A DNA stretch of 64,000 bases from Thiomicrospira sp. WB1 (GCF_001507535.1 NZ_LQBN01000001.1:310001-374000), one strand, 5' to 3'. Numbered from the stretch's first letter, positions 34,161 through 43,842 are shown. Notes: generated from the sequence alone by a model not told the origin. Numbers and translations are program-made.

Positions 34161-35781
34161 ATGTCGTCTGTTCACTGTTTTGAGTCGGGAAGTCGTTTTC
34201 GGATTCCGGTTCAAAACTGATGCGATCACGCCCCTGGTCCTTGGCCGCGTACAAAGCCAAGTCCGCCCGTTTGAGCACCGTGTTCAGTGATTCGCCCTTG
34301 TGACGTTCAATGCAGCCGATGCTGGTGGTGATTTGAATGTCCTGATCGGAAATGCGTTTGGCATGCAGGGTGTCAAGCAGTCGTTTGGCCAATACCGATG
34401 CCTGATCGCGATCGGTATTGGGCAGTAGCATAATAAATTCCTCCCCACCCATGCGTCCGGCCAGATCGGATTTACGCGCGTGTTCAATCAAATGATGCCC
34501 GAATGCGGCAATCACTTTATCACCATAGTTGTGGCCGTAGTTATCATTGATGCGTTTGAAATGGTCCAGATCCATGGACAGTACACTGACCGGCTGGTCA
34601 TTGCGGTCTGCCAGTTCAAACAGCCATTCTGCTTTTTGCTCCACCCCTCGACGGTTCAGCAGTTCGGTCAATTCATCATGGATGGCAATGCGGTTGATTT
34701 TCAGAAAGACTTCAAACAGCCAGATGAGCAGCATCAGGACCAGAATCAGTGAGGTAAAAAATAAGCCCTGCAACGTCATGGAGCGCAATACGACCTGAGT
34801 GTGCCCGTTCGGGTAGAGGTAGTGCACCAGATACAACTGGTCGGTGATCACGGGCATTACCATTTTTTCCGGGCTCAACCCCGGCTCGTGCCGCTGTGCC
34901 AACTCGTACAAGGGTGCGTCCAGGGCAACTTGGGTGCCTGGCTCAAAGTCATAGGGGGCGGAAATGATCTGATTCTGGCCGTTCACCAGAAGTGTCGCGC
35001 CATCCAGACGGTTTTCCAATGTTTTGCGTATGGACGCCAGCGTATGGTCCAGTGACACCACGCCGTAAAAGACATCGTCCACATAAACCGGTAAGGACAG
35101 CGAAATCATAAAGCCTTTGCCCGCCGCGTCCTGATAAATGGGCGAGATACGAAACTGGCGCTGAGGGTTGTTTTCCGGGGTGGCAATGGTCCAAAACGGC
35201 TTGTTATATAAATCTCGGCTGAATTGAAACTGGCTGGGTTCCACCGCCGGGGCAAACAGAATAAAGTCATGTCTGGAGGTGTAGTAGGACCAGGCAAATT
35301 CAATGTGATTGATGGGATCGGTCTTAATGTCGATGTCCAGCGCCAGGGCCGCATCCACTTCCTGACGCACTTGTTCGCTGATGTCCGCGTAGTTTCCAAG
35401 GCCCGATATGTTGGCCTCTAGGCAATGGTCTCGATCGGTCAGATCATAGGGTGACAGACCCCAAGTCTGCTCGTATTGCATGAACCGGTCCGAGCAGTAA
35501 GTTTGTAAATGCCCCATTTTCGCCAGTTCAATGTTTTTCTGCATTTGCTCGGCCATGCTGTAGGCCAGCATGTAACTCAAGCCGATTTGGCGTTGGATCA
35601 GGGTGGTTTTTTCACTGAGCTCTGAATAAATCTGCTGGTGCGTGGTGCGTTTGGCATCTTCATACAGCCAGAACATGCCCAACAACCAGCAAAACAGGAG
35701 CGTCCACTGCAAGTATGGCTTGATTCGCGGGAAGTTGCGCGTAAAGGCACAATTGCGATTGAAGAAACGATGTAGTGTCAT
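34159..35781 (-). CDS. Membrane diguanylate cyclase with periplasmic Cache-like sensor
   Basis: About 540 residues from the ATG at 35781, after GGCAGGA; an ATG 18 bases upstream lacks any site, so the exact start is unsure. TM1 lies at about 24-42 and TM2 at about 350-370. The 300-residue periplasmic part has the double PDC/Cache look (FWTIATPENN, PIYQDAAGKGF, PVYVDDVFYGVVSLD). The GGDEF domain carries RMGGEEFIMLLP, an active-site variant used by many cyclases. No EAL domain. It should make c-di-GMP in response to a periplasmic small ligand. Confidence 0.88.
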   Translation of the reverse strand: MTLHRFFNRNCAFTRNFPRIKPYLQWTLLFCWLLGMFWLYEDAKRTTHQQIYSELSEKTTLIQRQIGLSYMLAYSMAEQMQKNIELAKMGHLQTYCSDRFMQYEQTWGLSPYDLTDRDHCLEANISGLGNYADISEQVRQEVDAALALDIDIKTDPINHIEFAWSYYTSRHDFILFAPAVEPSQFQFSRDLYNKPFWTIATPENNPQRQFRISPIYQDAAGKGFMISLSLPVYVDDVFYGVVSLDHTLASIRKTLENRLDGATLLVNGQNQIISAPYDFEPGTQVALDAPLYELAQRHEPGLSPEKMVMPVITDQLYLVHYLYPNGHTQVVLRSMTLQGLFFTSLILVLMLLIWLFEVFLKINRIAIHDELTELLNRRGVEQKAEWLFELADRNDQPVSVLSMDLDHFKRINDNYGHNYGDKVIAAFGHHLIEHARKSDLAGRMGGEEFIMLLPNTDRDQASVLAKRLLDTLHAKRISDQDIQITTSIGCIERHKGESLNTVLKRADLALYAAKDQGRDRISFEPESENDFPTQNSEQTT

Positions 35782-35885
35782 GATCCTGCCTGCACCCATG
35801 TTATATGGATGATTGAGTTGAATTTAGCGTAACGTTTTTGGGGTCATTTTGACAATAAAAGTTACTGATTGTGGTATTGCAAATG

Positions 35886-38800
35886 TCACGTCTGGTCCGG
35901 GGCGATCAGTTTTGCGTAATCGTCGGCGGATAAAGGTCTGGCACAATAATAGCCCTGATAATAGTCCGCGTCATGCTGTGTCAGAAAGTCTTTCTGTTCA
36001 CGGGTCTCGACGCCTTCTGCGAGCACTTTCATCTCCAGCGAATGCCCCATGGTAATGGTGGCTTTGAGGATTTCCTCGGTTTGCGGGTCCTGGCCGATGC
36101 CGTCGATGAACATTTTATCGATTTTGAGCACATCAATGGGCAGGTTGCGCAGATACGCCAGCGAGCTGTAACCGGTGCCGAAATCGTCCATGGCGATGGC
36201 AATGCCCATGGCCTGTAATTGGGTGAAACGCCGCGCGGCGCGTTCCTGAGAGTGCATCAGAGAACTTTCTGTGATCTCAACTTCCAGATAATGCGGTGGC
36301 AATTGTGTGGTGGCCAGGTTGGTTTCAATGGACTTAATGACGTTGACATCCTGGAACTGGCGGCTGGAGAGATTAATGGCCAGTCGGCCCGGATTGAGTC
36401 CCTGGTCCAACCAGGTGCGTCCCTGATGACACACGGTTTTGAGGACCCAGTCACCAATGTCGATGATCAGGCCCGTTTCTTCGGCCAGGTCGATGAATTG
36501 ATCCGGTGAAATCAAGCCTCTCTCAGGGTCCTGCCAGCGAATCAAAGCTTCGGCGCCAATCACTTCACCTGTGTGCAGATCAACCTGAGGTTGATACAGC
36601 ATTTCTAATTCGTTGTTGATCAGCCCCTGTTTCAGGCGGGCTTCCATATCAATACGACGGTGTGCCAGCTCGGTCAGTTCCGAGGTGTAATAGGCATAGA
36701 GTTCATTGTTGGCGCTGCTTTTGATTTTATGCAGGGCTGCATCAGCGTTCTGGATCAATGTGGTCGCATCGGTCCCATGATACGGGTACAGGCTGATGCC
36801 GATGCTGACGTCGGCATTGAGGATTGTGTGTTCATTCAGTTGGAAGCTTTGGTTGAGACTTTTGATCAGGGTTTCTGCCTGTCTTGCCGCATCTTCCTGG
36901 TGAGGCAGCTGGGGCATCACCACCACAAACTCGTCGCCGCCGAATCGGGCCAGCATCTGATTGGCATGAAGGTTCTGACGCAAGCGCTTGCCGACGGCCT
37001 TAAGCAGGGCGTCACCAATTTCATGCCCCAGGCTTTCATTGACGTATTTGAACCGATCCAGATCCAGCATGAGCACCGCAAACGGTTGGGGTTTTTTTGG
37101 GGCCAGCAGCTGATTGAGATACTCGATCAGTTGATCGCGGTTGGGCAGCCCCGTAAGCGCATCGTGGCTGGAAAGGTAATTCAAGGCCGCTTGCGAGTCT
37201 TTCAGTTTGGAGATGTCGCTGAAAACACCGATGTAGTAGCGCACCTGTCCCCGTTCATCATCGACCTGAGTGATGCTGAGCAATTCAGGGTAGGTTTCGC
37301 CGTTTTTGCGTCGGTTCCAGATTTCACCCTGCCAGGTGCCGTCCTGTTTGATTTTGCGCCAGATGTGCCGGTAAAAATCGCGATCATGTCGGTTTGATTT
37401 GAGAAAGGCCGGGGTCTGTCCGCGCACTTCGCTCAGGCGATAGCCGGTGATGCGCTCAAAGGCCGCATTGACGTTGAGAATGTGCTGCTCGGCATCGGTG
37501 ATGATGATGCCTTCCTGAGTCGCGTCATACACGACTTGCGCCTGTTTTAGTTGCTCCTGTTGGGCTTTTTCATTGGTGCGGTCCTGCCAGGTGCCAACCA
37601 CTTCCACTTCCTGGCTGCTCAACCGGAACACCCGAAATTCATCCCGAATGATGCGGACCTTGCCATGTTTGTCATAGAAGCGAAATTCATGGGCAAAAGT
37701 TTTGCCGCTGTCTGACGAACGCTGGGCGTTTTGATGGAAACGCTCGGCTTCGGTCTGATCGGCTTGATGCAAATGGTCACGCCACCAGTCTGGCTGGCTG
37801 GCCTCCTTGGCCGAGAAACCGGACAGGGCTTTGATGTTGGGGCTGACATAGTCAACTTGCACGGCTTCCTCGGTCCCTCGAAGCACATAAAGCACGTTGG
37901 GGCTGACGCTGAGAAAATGTTGCAAACGGTTGTTGGAAACCGTCAACTGCATCTGGTAGAGGCGTTCCTGCTGGCGCCAAAGCAACCAGATGGCGTAACC
38001 CAGGGCGCTCATGATGATCAGGCTGATCAAGACCACCCAAAGCAAAATAACGTAAAGCTCCTGCAGTAAGTATTTGCGGTCCATGGCCGCCACCACCAGC
38101 CAATCGACGGTTTCAAACGGCGTGACCGCGACCAAGGCTTGCTGGTGATCGCAAAAGGTGGTGGTGTGCGTGCTGGCGGTCATGGCCTGAAGCTGGGGTT
38201 GAAAGGTTTCCAGAAAACAGCTTTTTTTTAAAAAGTTGTCCTGGTTGCCCTCTTGGGCAAACAGGGGTTGATAGGGCGCATCGTCCTGCCGGTGCATGAG
38301 TGCCAACTGCAGGGTTTTCCCTGTTTCAGTCAATGGGGCCAGCAGTTTGCGAATGAACATTTCCGGTCCGGCGTGAACCACAATGTAGCCCAGTGTTTGG
38401 GTGGAAAGCGGGCCCTGATACGTTTGAATGGGAATGACCCAGTCCAGGTGGGTATGGGTGTCATCCACGTTGCGATAAAACGAGGTGGTTTGTACCTGTC
38501 CGGACGCCGCCGCTTTGGCCAGGGTTCGTTTGAGTACCGGCAACTGTGCAACTGTGTCTTGAAATGAGCGGCCAAATTGGAGGCGGGTTTCATAGTTGGC
38601 ATCCAACAACTCTACCCCTTCGTATTGGTAAAAGCGGTGCAGGTCTTTCAGGCGTTGACGAATGATGCTGTCCTCTCCCGGAGTCTGGGCCGACTCATTC
38701 GACAGGAAGCTTTGCAGACGTTGGTCAAGCAGCCGATCGTTCTGGATGATCTGCGCATCGGCCTGGCGTTCCTGGTACCAGCGGTGAAGCTGATGGGTTT

Positions 38801-39182
38801 TGTTTTGCGCCAGTATTTTTAACTGGTCCTGGGTTTGCCGCTCCAGTACGGGGGTTTGCAGGAAAACGATCATGGCGGCAATGATCGGGACCAGAGCAAG
38901 CAGACCTGTCAGCGTAAAGATCAGGCCTCGGTTGAGCGGTTTGATGTTGGATTCATCCAGTTTTGGCGGTGGCAGCCAATAGGTCAGCAGCAGAAACAGC
39001 AGGCCGGCGGTGACCAGCACAAACGCAAGGCCTTTGGCGGTCTGGCCATGGGCGCCAAACACGGTCTGCAGAATCTGCGCTGAAATCAGTTGGTCCGAGA
39101 CCAGAATCCAGACCCCGGCCACGGCCGCATAGAGCAGCGAAAGCTTCAGTGCTTTGGTTTTGGGGTGGACGTTGGCCGGCAT
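35886..39182 (-). CDS. Large PAS-GGDEF-EAL membrane sensor
   Basis: 1098 residues. Two or three TM helices fill residues 10-110; a Cache-like periplasmic domain of about 240 residues follows, closed by a TM helix near 375-400 (LWVVLISLIIMSALG). Two PAS domains (about 415-540 and 550-665) precede GGDEF with RFGGDEFVVVMPQ and EAL with GAEALIRWQDPERG, EVTES-like EVEITESS, DDFGTGYSSLAYL and KIDKMFIDG. Both catalytic motifs are intact. It is encoded behind the cyclase gene on the same strand with an 85-base gap; a long + strand frame inside it is only a shadow. Confidence 0.92.
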   Translation of the reverse strand: MPANVHPKTKALKLSLLYAAVAGVWILVSDQLISAQILQTVFGAHGQTAKGLAFVLVTAGLLFLLLTYWLPPPKLDESNIKPLNRGLIFTLTGLLALVPIIAAMIVFLQTPVLERQTQDQLKILAQNKTHQLHRWYQERQADAQIIQNDRLLDQRLQSFLSNESAQTPGEDSIIRQRLKDLHRFYQYEGVELLDANYETRLQFGRSFQDTVAQLPVLKRTLAKAAASGQVQTTSFYRNVDDTHTHLDWVIPIQTYQGPLSTQTLGYIVVHAGPEMFIRKLLAPLTETGKTLQLALMHRQDDAPYQPLFAQEGNQDNFLKKSCFLETFQPQLQAMTASTHTTTFCDHQQALVAVTPFETVDWLVVAAMDRKYLLQELYVILLWVVLISLIIMSALGYAIWLLWRQQERLYQMQLTVSNNRLQHFLSVSPNVLYVLRGTEEAVQVDYVSPNIKALSGFSAKEASQPDWWRDHLHQADQTEAERFHQNAQRSSDSGKTFAHEFRFYDKHGKVRIIRDEFRVFRLSSQEVEVVGTWQDRTNEKAQQEQLKQAQVVYDATQEGIIITDAEQHILNVNAAFERITGYRLSEVRGQTPAFLKSNRHDRDFYRHIWRKIKQDGTWQGEIWNRRKNGETYPELLSITQVDDERGQVRYYIGVFSDISKLKDSQAALNYLSSHDALTGLPNRDQLIEYLNQLLAPKKPQPFAVLMLDLDRFKYVNESLGHEIGDALLKAVGKRLRQNLHANQMLARFGGDEFVVVMPQLPHQEDAARQAETLIKSLNQSFQLNEHTILNADVSIGISLYPYHGTDATTLIQNADAALHKIKSSANNELYAYYTSELTELAHRRIDMEARLKQGLINNELEMLYQPQVDLHTGEVIGAEALIRWQDPERGLISPDQFIDLAEETGLIIDIGDWVLKTVCHQGRTWLDQGLNPGRLAINLSSRQFQDVNVIKSIETNLATTQLPPHYLEVEITESSLMHSQERAARRFTQLQAMGIAIAMDDFGTGYSSLAYLRNLPIDVLKIDKMFIDGIGQDPQTEEILKATITMGHSLEMKVLAEGVETREQKDFLTQHDADYYQGYYCARPLSADDYAKLIAPDQT

Positions 39183-39366
39183 CGTTTTGACTTTCCTGGC
39201 TAGAAGAGATTTGAGTGCAATTCTTTATATCACTTTATCTTACTCAATTTTTGCAAGATTTTTGGGGGGATTGCCCAAATAAGACGTTTGAAGATCGTAT
39301 AATCAGATAAACATGATGGACCAAATGTGGGTTGAATCAACAGACCAGTATGAACGAGGAGGTCGG

Positions 39367-40245
39367 ATGAAACAATGGATGCAATGGTTGGCTGGGGCTG
39401 CAATGTTTGTCAGTAGCACGACGTGGGCTGGCGGTGAGGCCATACATGTCGAAAACGCCGGGTTCGCCACGCCCGAATCGATGGAGTATGTGGCCAGCCA
39501 GGATGTGTATCTGGTGGCCAATATCCATGGCAGCCCGTTTGCCAAAGACGACAATGGCTTTATTTCCAAAGTCAGTCCTGACGGTCAGGTCATGGAACTC
39601 AAATGGATCGATGGGGCCAGTAACCAGATTCATCTGAATGCGCCCAAGGGCATGGTCGCGACCGATGAATTTCTGTTTGTCGCCGACATTGACCGGGTGC
39701 ATCAGTTTGACATCAAAACCGGTGAGCAGATCGCCAGCATGATTTTTTCCGGGGTGAATTTCCTTAACGGTCTGGCGCTGGCGGATGAAGGCGGTTTGTA
39801 TGTGACCGACAGCGGGGTCGCGCCGGGATTCAAACCGGCGGGCACGGATGCCATTTATCATGTGACCTTTGACGGCAAGATCACGCCGATTTATCAGGAC
39901 AGCGAAATGGGCGTGCCCAATGGCGTGGTGTCTGACGGCGGCGGTTTGGTCGTGGTCACCATCTTCTCCGGCGAAGCGTTTCGTCTGGACGCCAGCGGAA
40001 ACCGGACTGAGCTTCCCAAGCCTCCGCATAATCGCATCGATGGGCTGCTGAACATGGGCGAAGGTCGTTTTATTGTCTCCAGCTGGACGGGTGAAGCGAT
40101 CTATGAAATCGATGCCGGTCAAGGCACGGTGACGGAGCTGTTCGGCGGGTTAACCTCGCCAGCGGATCTGGGGTGGGACACCAAGCGCAATCGTTTGTTG
40201 ATCCCGTTGTTTAAAAAAGACGCGCTGGTGATTCAGCCGCTCTGA
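39367..40245 (+). CDS. Exported SMP-30/gluconolactonase-like beta-propeller protein
   Basis: 292 residues from the ATG at 39367, preceded by GAGGAGG; the longer frame begins before this site. A signal peptide (WMQWLAGAAMFVSSTTWA) suggests periplasmic export with cleavage after TWA. The mature part has repeated propeller blades: YVASQDVYLVANIHG, LFVADIDRVHQFDIKTGE, LYVTDSGV and FIVSSWTGEAIYEID, ending with GGLTSPADLGWDTKRNRLLIP. This resembles SMP-30/strictosidine-synthase-type periplasmic proteins whose substrates are unknown. It stands alone. Confidence 0.82.
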   Translation: MKQWMQWLAGAAMFVSSTTWAGGEAIHVENAGFATPESMEYVASQDVYLVANIHGSPFAKDDNGFISKVSPDGQVMELKWIDGASNQIHLNAPKGMVATDEFLFVADIDRVHQFDIKTGEQIASMIFSGVNFLNGLALADEGGLYVTDSGVAPGFKPAGTDAIYHVTFDGKITPIYQDSEMGVPNGVVSDGGGLVVVTIFSGEAFRLDASGNRTELPKPPHNRIDGLLNMGEGRFIVSSWTGEAIYEIDAGQGTVTELFGGLTSPADLGWDTKRNRLLIPLFKKDALVIQPL

Positions 40246-40280
40246 ATCCCGTTTGAACTGGTTGGACGGGGTTAAAAATG

Positions 40281-40292
40281 ACCAGGCCTGGT
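40281..40292. repeat. ACCAGGCCTGGT palindrome before element 2
   Basis: Perfect copy with AAAAATG before and GATTTTTG after, 36 bases past the SMP-30-like stop, mirroring the copy that precedes element 1. Confidence 0.85.
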
Positions 40293-40308
40293 GATTTTTG
40301 ATGATTGC

Positions 40309-40857
40309 TTTGGTCAGGTTTTATGTTGTGCTTTAATCTGGATGGCTGTGCGATCCTGCATGCGTTCATTTTTTACTTGTGTAAAAAACGAACCAAAAAA
40401 GCACACCCAGCACACGCTTTCTGTGCGTTTCTAAGCCCTGCCACAGGGCCCTTGCGAACTCGCTTCGCTCAAACAGGCGCAAGGGACATTTCCTGTGACA
40501 GAGCTAAGAAGCACGACGAAATCTTTGTGATGGGGACTTCGCCAAGCATTCCTTGTGGCACGATTGGCTTGTTATTCGTGAAAAAAACACCAGGCCTGGT
40601 CAAAAAGACGATTGCTATTGTGCCCGGTTGTCATGACAAGATCCAATACCAACTGGAAACATCGGTGCTCAACCGCTGGGGTTGTCAGGATCCCATCAGA
40701 AAATTTCGTGGTGACACTGGGTGAAGGCGCTGGGGCACCGCTTGCGCTGTCCGAGCGAAAGCGAGTTCGCAAGCGGCCAGCGACAAGCCCTAGTGATACA
40801 GAAATTTTCTGCTGGGTGTGCTTTTTTGGTTCGTTTTTTGCACAAGCAAAAAATGAA
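40309..40857. repeat. Fold-back repeat element 2
   Basis: About 550 bases within the gene-free stretch 40246-40973. It aligns with element 1 over almost its whole length. The left end reads GTAAAAAACGAACC and the right end, inverted, GCAAAAAACGAACC, both followed by AAAAAAGCACACCCAGCA, so the outer 35 bases are almost perfect inverted repeats. A perfect ACCAGGCCTGGT (40589-40600) followed by CAAAAAGACG lies near the centre. The rest of the gap up to 40973 shows a ribosome site for the next gene only. Confidence 0.88.
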
Positions 40858-40973
40858 TGCATTCGAGATCGCAGAGGAATCAAAGTTGTAAGCGCGACAG
40901 AGAACCTGATGAAGCAGCTCCCTATCGGGCCAGGTAGATAGTCGGTTTTTTTCACGTTAAAAAGGACAGTACT

Positions 40974-41435
40974 ATGATCAGTGCGTTTTGGTTGAGTTTG
41001 CATGTGATCGCGGCCCTGATCTGGGTCGGCGGCATGTTTTTCGCCTATCGGGTGTTGCGCCCCTCGGCGGTGGTCAGTCTGGAACCACCTGAGCGCCTGC
41101 GCTTGTGGCAGCAGGTGTTTCGTCGTTTTTTCTTTTACGTCTGGTTGAGCATTCTGTTTTTGTTTGTCAGCGGCTATGGCGATTTCTTCGGTCGGTTCGG
41201 CGGCAATGGCCCGCATTACTTGTTAACCATGATCGGCATCGGCTGGCTGATGCTGGGGTTGTTTGCCTGGTTGTATTTTGTGTTTTACAAACGCTTTTCA
41301 CGTCAGGTGGACGCCGAAGACTTTGCCGAGGCGGGCAAAACCTTGAACAGCCGAATTCGCCCGGTGATTGCGGTGAATCTGACCCTGGGGGTGATCGCGT
41401 TTATTCTAGGCGCGGCCGGGCCCTTCATTCAATAA
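40974..41435 (+). CDS. CopD-family four-TM membrane protein
   Basis: 153 residues with four hydrophobic helices. The opening ISAFWLSLHVIAALIWVGGMFFAYRVLRP is typical of the CopD/DUF2269-type inner-membrane proteins (His in helix 1, Trp-Val-Gly-Gly). These are often linked to copper or haem; no copper gene is near, so the substrate is open. A GGA site precedes the start. The thiamine-kinase-like gene begins 15 bases after its stop and may be co-transcribed. Confidence 0.8.
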   Translation: MISAFWLSLHVIAALIWVGGMFFAYRVLRPSAVVSLEPPERLRLWQQVFRRFFFYVWLSILFLFVSGYGDFFGRFGGNGPHYLLTMIGIGWLMLGLFAWLYFVFYKRFSRQVDAEDFAEAGKTLNSRIRPVIAVNLTLGVIAFILGAAGPFIQ

Positions 41436-41450
41436 TGGAGCGATGCCGTC

Positions 41451-42503
41451 TTGAGGGCTGATCCCGCACCGAAAACAAATGCGTCGTTGGCGCATTGGCA
41501 ACGTTTTGTGAGCGAGTCACTGGGCGAGGCCGTGGCGCTGGAGGCGCAACCCCTGGCTTTTTCGGACAGTTCGCACCAATTGTATCGGGTGTTTGAAGGG
41601 GCGCGCAGACTGTCGGGTCCGCCCGGGTATATGCTCAAGATTCCGAACCCGGACGGGGTGGCCCAGGCTCAATTCTGGCAGGGATTCGAAGCGCTTTTCG
41701 GCGCCACCTTTGCTCAGCAGACGCGTGATTTGCCCGGTCTTTACCAACGTGCTCGCACTCTGACACCGCTGGCGGTGCCTACGCTCAGTCAGGCCTGGTC
41801 CACGCAGGATGGTTTTACGGTTTCGCTGACCCGATTTGTCCATGGCATGGAGCCTGACACAAAGGATTGGACACGAGCCATGCCACCGTTGGCGCAGCAT
41901 CTGTCGGCCATGCATCAGGCGCCCATGGATCAGGCGCCCATAGATCAGCTTGCGCGTGAGCACTGGCCGCAGCAAGTCGGCCTTTGGCTGCGGGCGTTTT
42001 TTGAGGCCCCCGAGCAGGCAGCGCAGTGCCGGGCATTGATCCAATGGGCACAGACCGCGGGCCTGGGCGCCAGCCTGACATCGATTTTAACCGAGGCAGA
42101 AAGGGCCTTGCAGTCGGAAGAGACTGAGTGGGGCTGGAGTCTGCCGGACTTACGCCCGGATCAGTTTTTGTGCCCGCCTGCCTCGGGCTCGTCGGCTCCG
42201 TCAGATCAGGCAGCCGACAGCGCTTTGACCTTGGTGGATTGGGACGCGTTGACGCCCGCCCCCATCGTGCTGGACTGGGTGTTGTTGGAATATTTGTGCG
42301 ATGCGCCCGAGGCGCAGACACTGGCCCGAGCGTATCGTGAAGCCGGTGGCGCCCAGAGCTTGAACAAACTGGAGGGCAGTCTGCCTCGGGTCCGGTGGGT
42401 GTATCGGTTGCTGCTGTTTAGCCTGAATGTGCTGGGTGAAGATTCCCTGAATGCTTGGCTGCAGCGTCCCGCGCACTTTGACGCCATTGAAAAAAGCCAA
42501 TGA
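41451..42503 (+). CDS. APH-fold kinase, possibly a thiamine kinase
   Basis: 350 residues, apparently with a TTG start at 41451 behind GGAG; no in-frame ATG lies nearer. The protein has a diverged aminoglycoside-phosphotransferase fold: an N-lobe with YMLKIPNPDG, a catalytic-loop-like LPDLRPDQFL (D-x-x-x-D) and metal-binding LVDWDALTPAPIVLDW. It is convergent with pnuT and overlaps it by 86 bases. PnuT uptake is facilitated diffusion that needs phosphorylation to trap the vitamin, so a thiamine kinase role is attractive but inferred only from context. Confidence 0.68.
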   Translation: MRADPAPKTNASLAHWQRFVSESLGEAVALEAQPLAFSDSSHQLYRVFEGARRLSGPPGYMLKIPNPDGVAQAQFWQGFEALFGATFAQQTRDLPGLYQRARTLTPLAVPTLSQAWSTQDGFTVSLTRFVHGMEPDTKDWTRAMPPLAQHLSAMHQAPMDQAPIDQLAREHWPQQVGLWLRAFFEAPEQAAQCRALIQWAQTAGLGASLTSILTEAERALQSEETEWGWSLPDLRPDQFLCPPASGSSAPSDQAADSALTLVDWDALTPAPIVLDWVLLEYLCDAPEAQTLARAYREAGGAQSLNKLEGSLPRVRWVYRLLLFSLNVLGEDSLNAWLQRPAHFDAIEKSQ

Positions 42504-43080
42504 CCGCCATCACAAAATACACCGCGAACATCAGCACCGTGAAATAGAACCCATTGTCCCAGTACAACCACATGGCGGCGGAATTGATCACCAGCCAGTA
42601 GAGCCAGTTTTCCAGGACTTTGCGCGCCATGAGATAGGTGTTGAGCATGGAAAAAACGGTGACGCCCGCATCCAGCCAGGGTGCACGGGACAACTCAAAA
42701 CTTTGCATGGCTTGCACCACTACGATGGTGAGCAGACTGCCCAGAGTCAGGAACACGCCGTGCTGCCAGGTTTTCAGGCGATGAACCTTTAATGGGGTTG
42801 CATGGCGTGCCGGGGTGGGCGAAGGCGGGTGCGTGGACCAGAGCCAGAAGCCATAGATTGCCATGATCAGATAGTAGGCATTGAGCAATGCCTGCATGGG
42901 CAACTGGCCATCCCAGAACAGCCAGGTATAAATCAGCGTGCTGAAAAAGGCACAGGGCCAGGCCCAAAGCGATTCACGAATGGCAAAGACAATGTACGCC
43001 AGCCCGAGCAACGTGGCCAACGCTTCCCACCCGGAAAAGGTGTGCAGTTGTTGCCAGGCCTGGTCCAGCGCCTCCATCAT
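42418..43080 (-). CDS. pnuT: PnuC-family vitamin transporter, probable thiamine transporter PnuT
   Basis: 220 residues with about seven hydrophobic helices. The WENWLYW-like motif (LENWLYWLVINSAAMWLYW) and the AIRESLWAWPCAFFSTLIY segment mark the PnuC fold. In THI-box regulons PnuC paralogs called PnuT import thiamine. Here the gene ends an operon that starts with a TPP riboswitch and TonB receptor, and it overlaps the stop of a thiamine-binding-type protein by ATGA. Its last 86 bases overlap the convergent kinase gene. A GCCAGGCCTGGT near-copy of the palindrome lies in codons for QAW. Confidence 0.86.
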   Translation of the reverse strand: MMEALDQAWQQLHTFSGWEALATLLGLAYIVFAIRESLWAWPCAFFSTLIYTWLFWDGQLPMQALLNAYYLIMAIYGFWLWSTHPPSPTPARHATPLKVHRLKTWQHGVFLTLGSLLTIVVVQAMQSFELSRAPWLDAGVTVFSMLNTYLMARKVLENWLYWLVINSAAMWLYWDNGFYFTVLMFAVYFVMAVIGFFQWRQSARDAAAKHSGNLHPAHSG

Positions 43081-43343
43081 TCGGGATCAAACCCGCAACG
43101 GTTGGTGCCGACCAGTTTCATTACGAACACCGTGTGCGGATTTTTCGAAAACACGGCTTCCAGTTCGTCCGTCATGGCGCTCATGACTGTATGGTAGTCC
43201 CCAAACACTTGTGTGCTCAGGGTGTTGCAGGCCACCTGCACCCCATCCAGTTCGTGCAAACGATCAATGAACGCCTGAATGGGACGCAGATAATCGTCGC
43301 TGAGTGGGTACATGCTGATGTCGATTGAAACTTGCAGAGCCAT
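43077..43343 (-). CDS. YkoF/MTH1187-type thiamine-binding protein
   Basis: 88 residues, opening with VSIDISMYPLSDDYLRPI and containing NTLSTQVFGDYHTVMSAM. These are the marks of the small ferredoxin-like YKOF family that binds thiamine or HMP. It overlaps pnuT by the ATGA arrangement. The AAGGAAA site precedes the start, and fold-back element 3 lies directly upstream, between it and the methyltransferase gene. A role as a cytosolic or periplasmic thiamine buffer is inferred; no signal peptide is seen. Confidence 0.8.
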   Translation of the reverse strand: MALQVSIDISMYPLSDDYLRPIQAFIDRLHELDGVQVACNTLSTQVFGDYHTVMSAMTDELEAVFSKNPHTVFVMKLVGTNRCGFDPE

Positions 43344-43370
43344 TTGTATTTCCTTTTTTTTCAGTGAGCG

Positions 43371-43842
43371 GTTTGATCCGGTTTTGCGTTGTGCTTTTTC
43401 TTGATTGCTGTGCGATTTTGGAGGTGTTCATTTTTTACGTGTGTAAAAAACGAACCAAAAAAGCACACCCAGCACACGCTTTCTGTGCATTCTAGGCTTT
43501 GCCACAGGGCCCTTGCGAACTCGCTTCGCTCAAACAGGCGCAAGGGGCATTTCCTGTGTCAAAACCAAGAAGCACAACGAAATCTTTGTGATGGGGACGA
43601 CTATCCCAAGCATTGCTCACTGCACCACTTGTTATGAACCGTTTTGCCTGTTCAGGTTGAAAACAACCAGGCCTGGTCAAAAAGACGGTTGCCTCCGATC
43701 TCATTTGTGATGACAAGACCCAATATCAACTTAAAAAATCGGCACTCAACCGCTGGGTGTGCTTTTTTTCGTCTCTTTTTTTGCACAAGCAAAAAAAGGG
43801 AGATATATGCTCCTGCGCTGTAAAAAAGCGTGAGCACAAAAA
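43371..43842. repeat. Fold-back repeat element 3, with shortened right arm
   Basis: About 470 bases filling the gap 43344-43880. The left arm is nearly identical to element 1 (GTAAAAAACGAACC and GCACACCCAGCACACG). The right arm has lost its internal part: CTCAACCGCTGGG runs straight into TGTGCTTTTTTTCG. The right tail GCTGTAAAAAAGCGTGAGC matches element 1. A perfect ACCAGGCCTGGT (43666-43677) lies near the centre, followed by CAAAAAGACGG. The element separates two genes of the thiamine operon. Confidence 0.87.
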
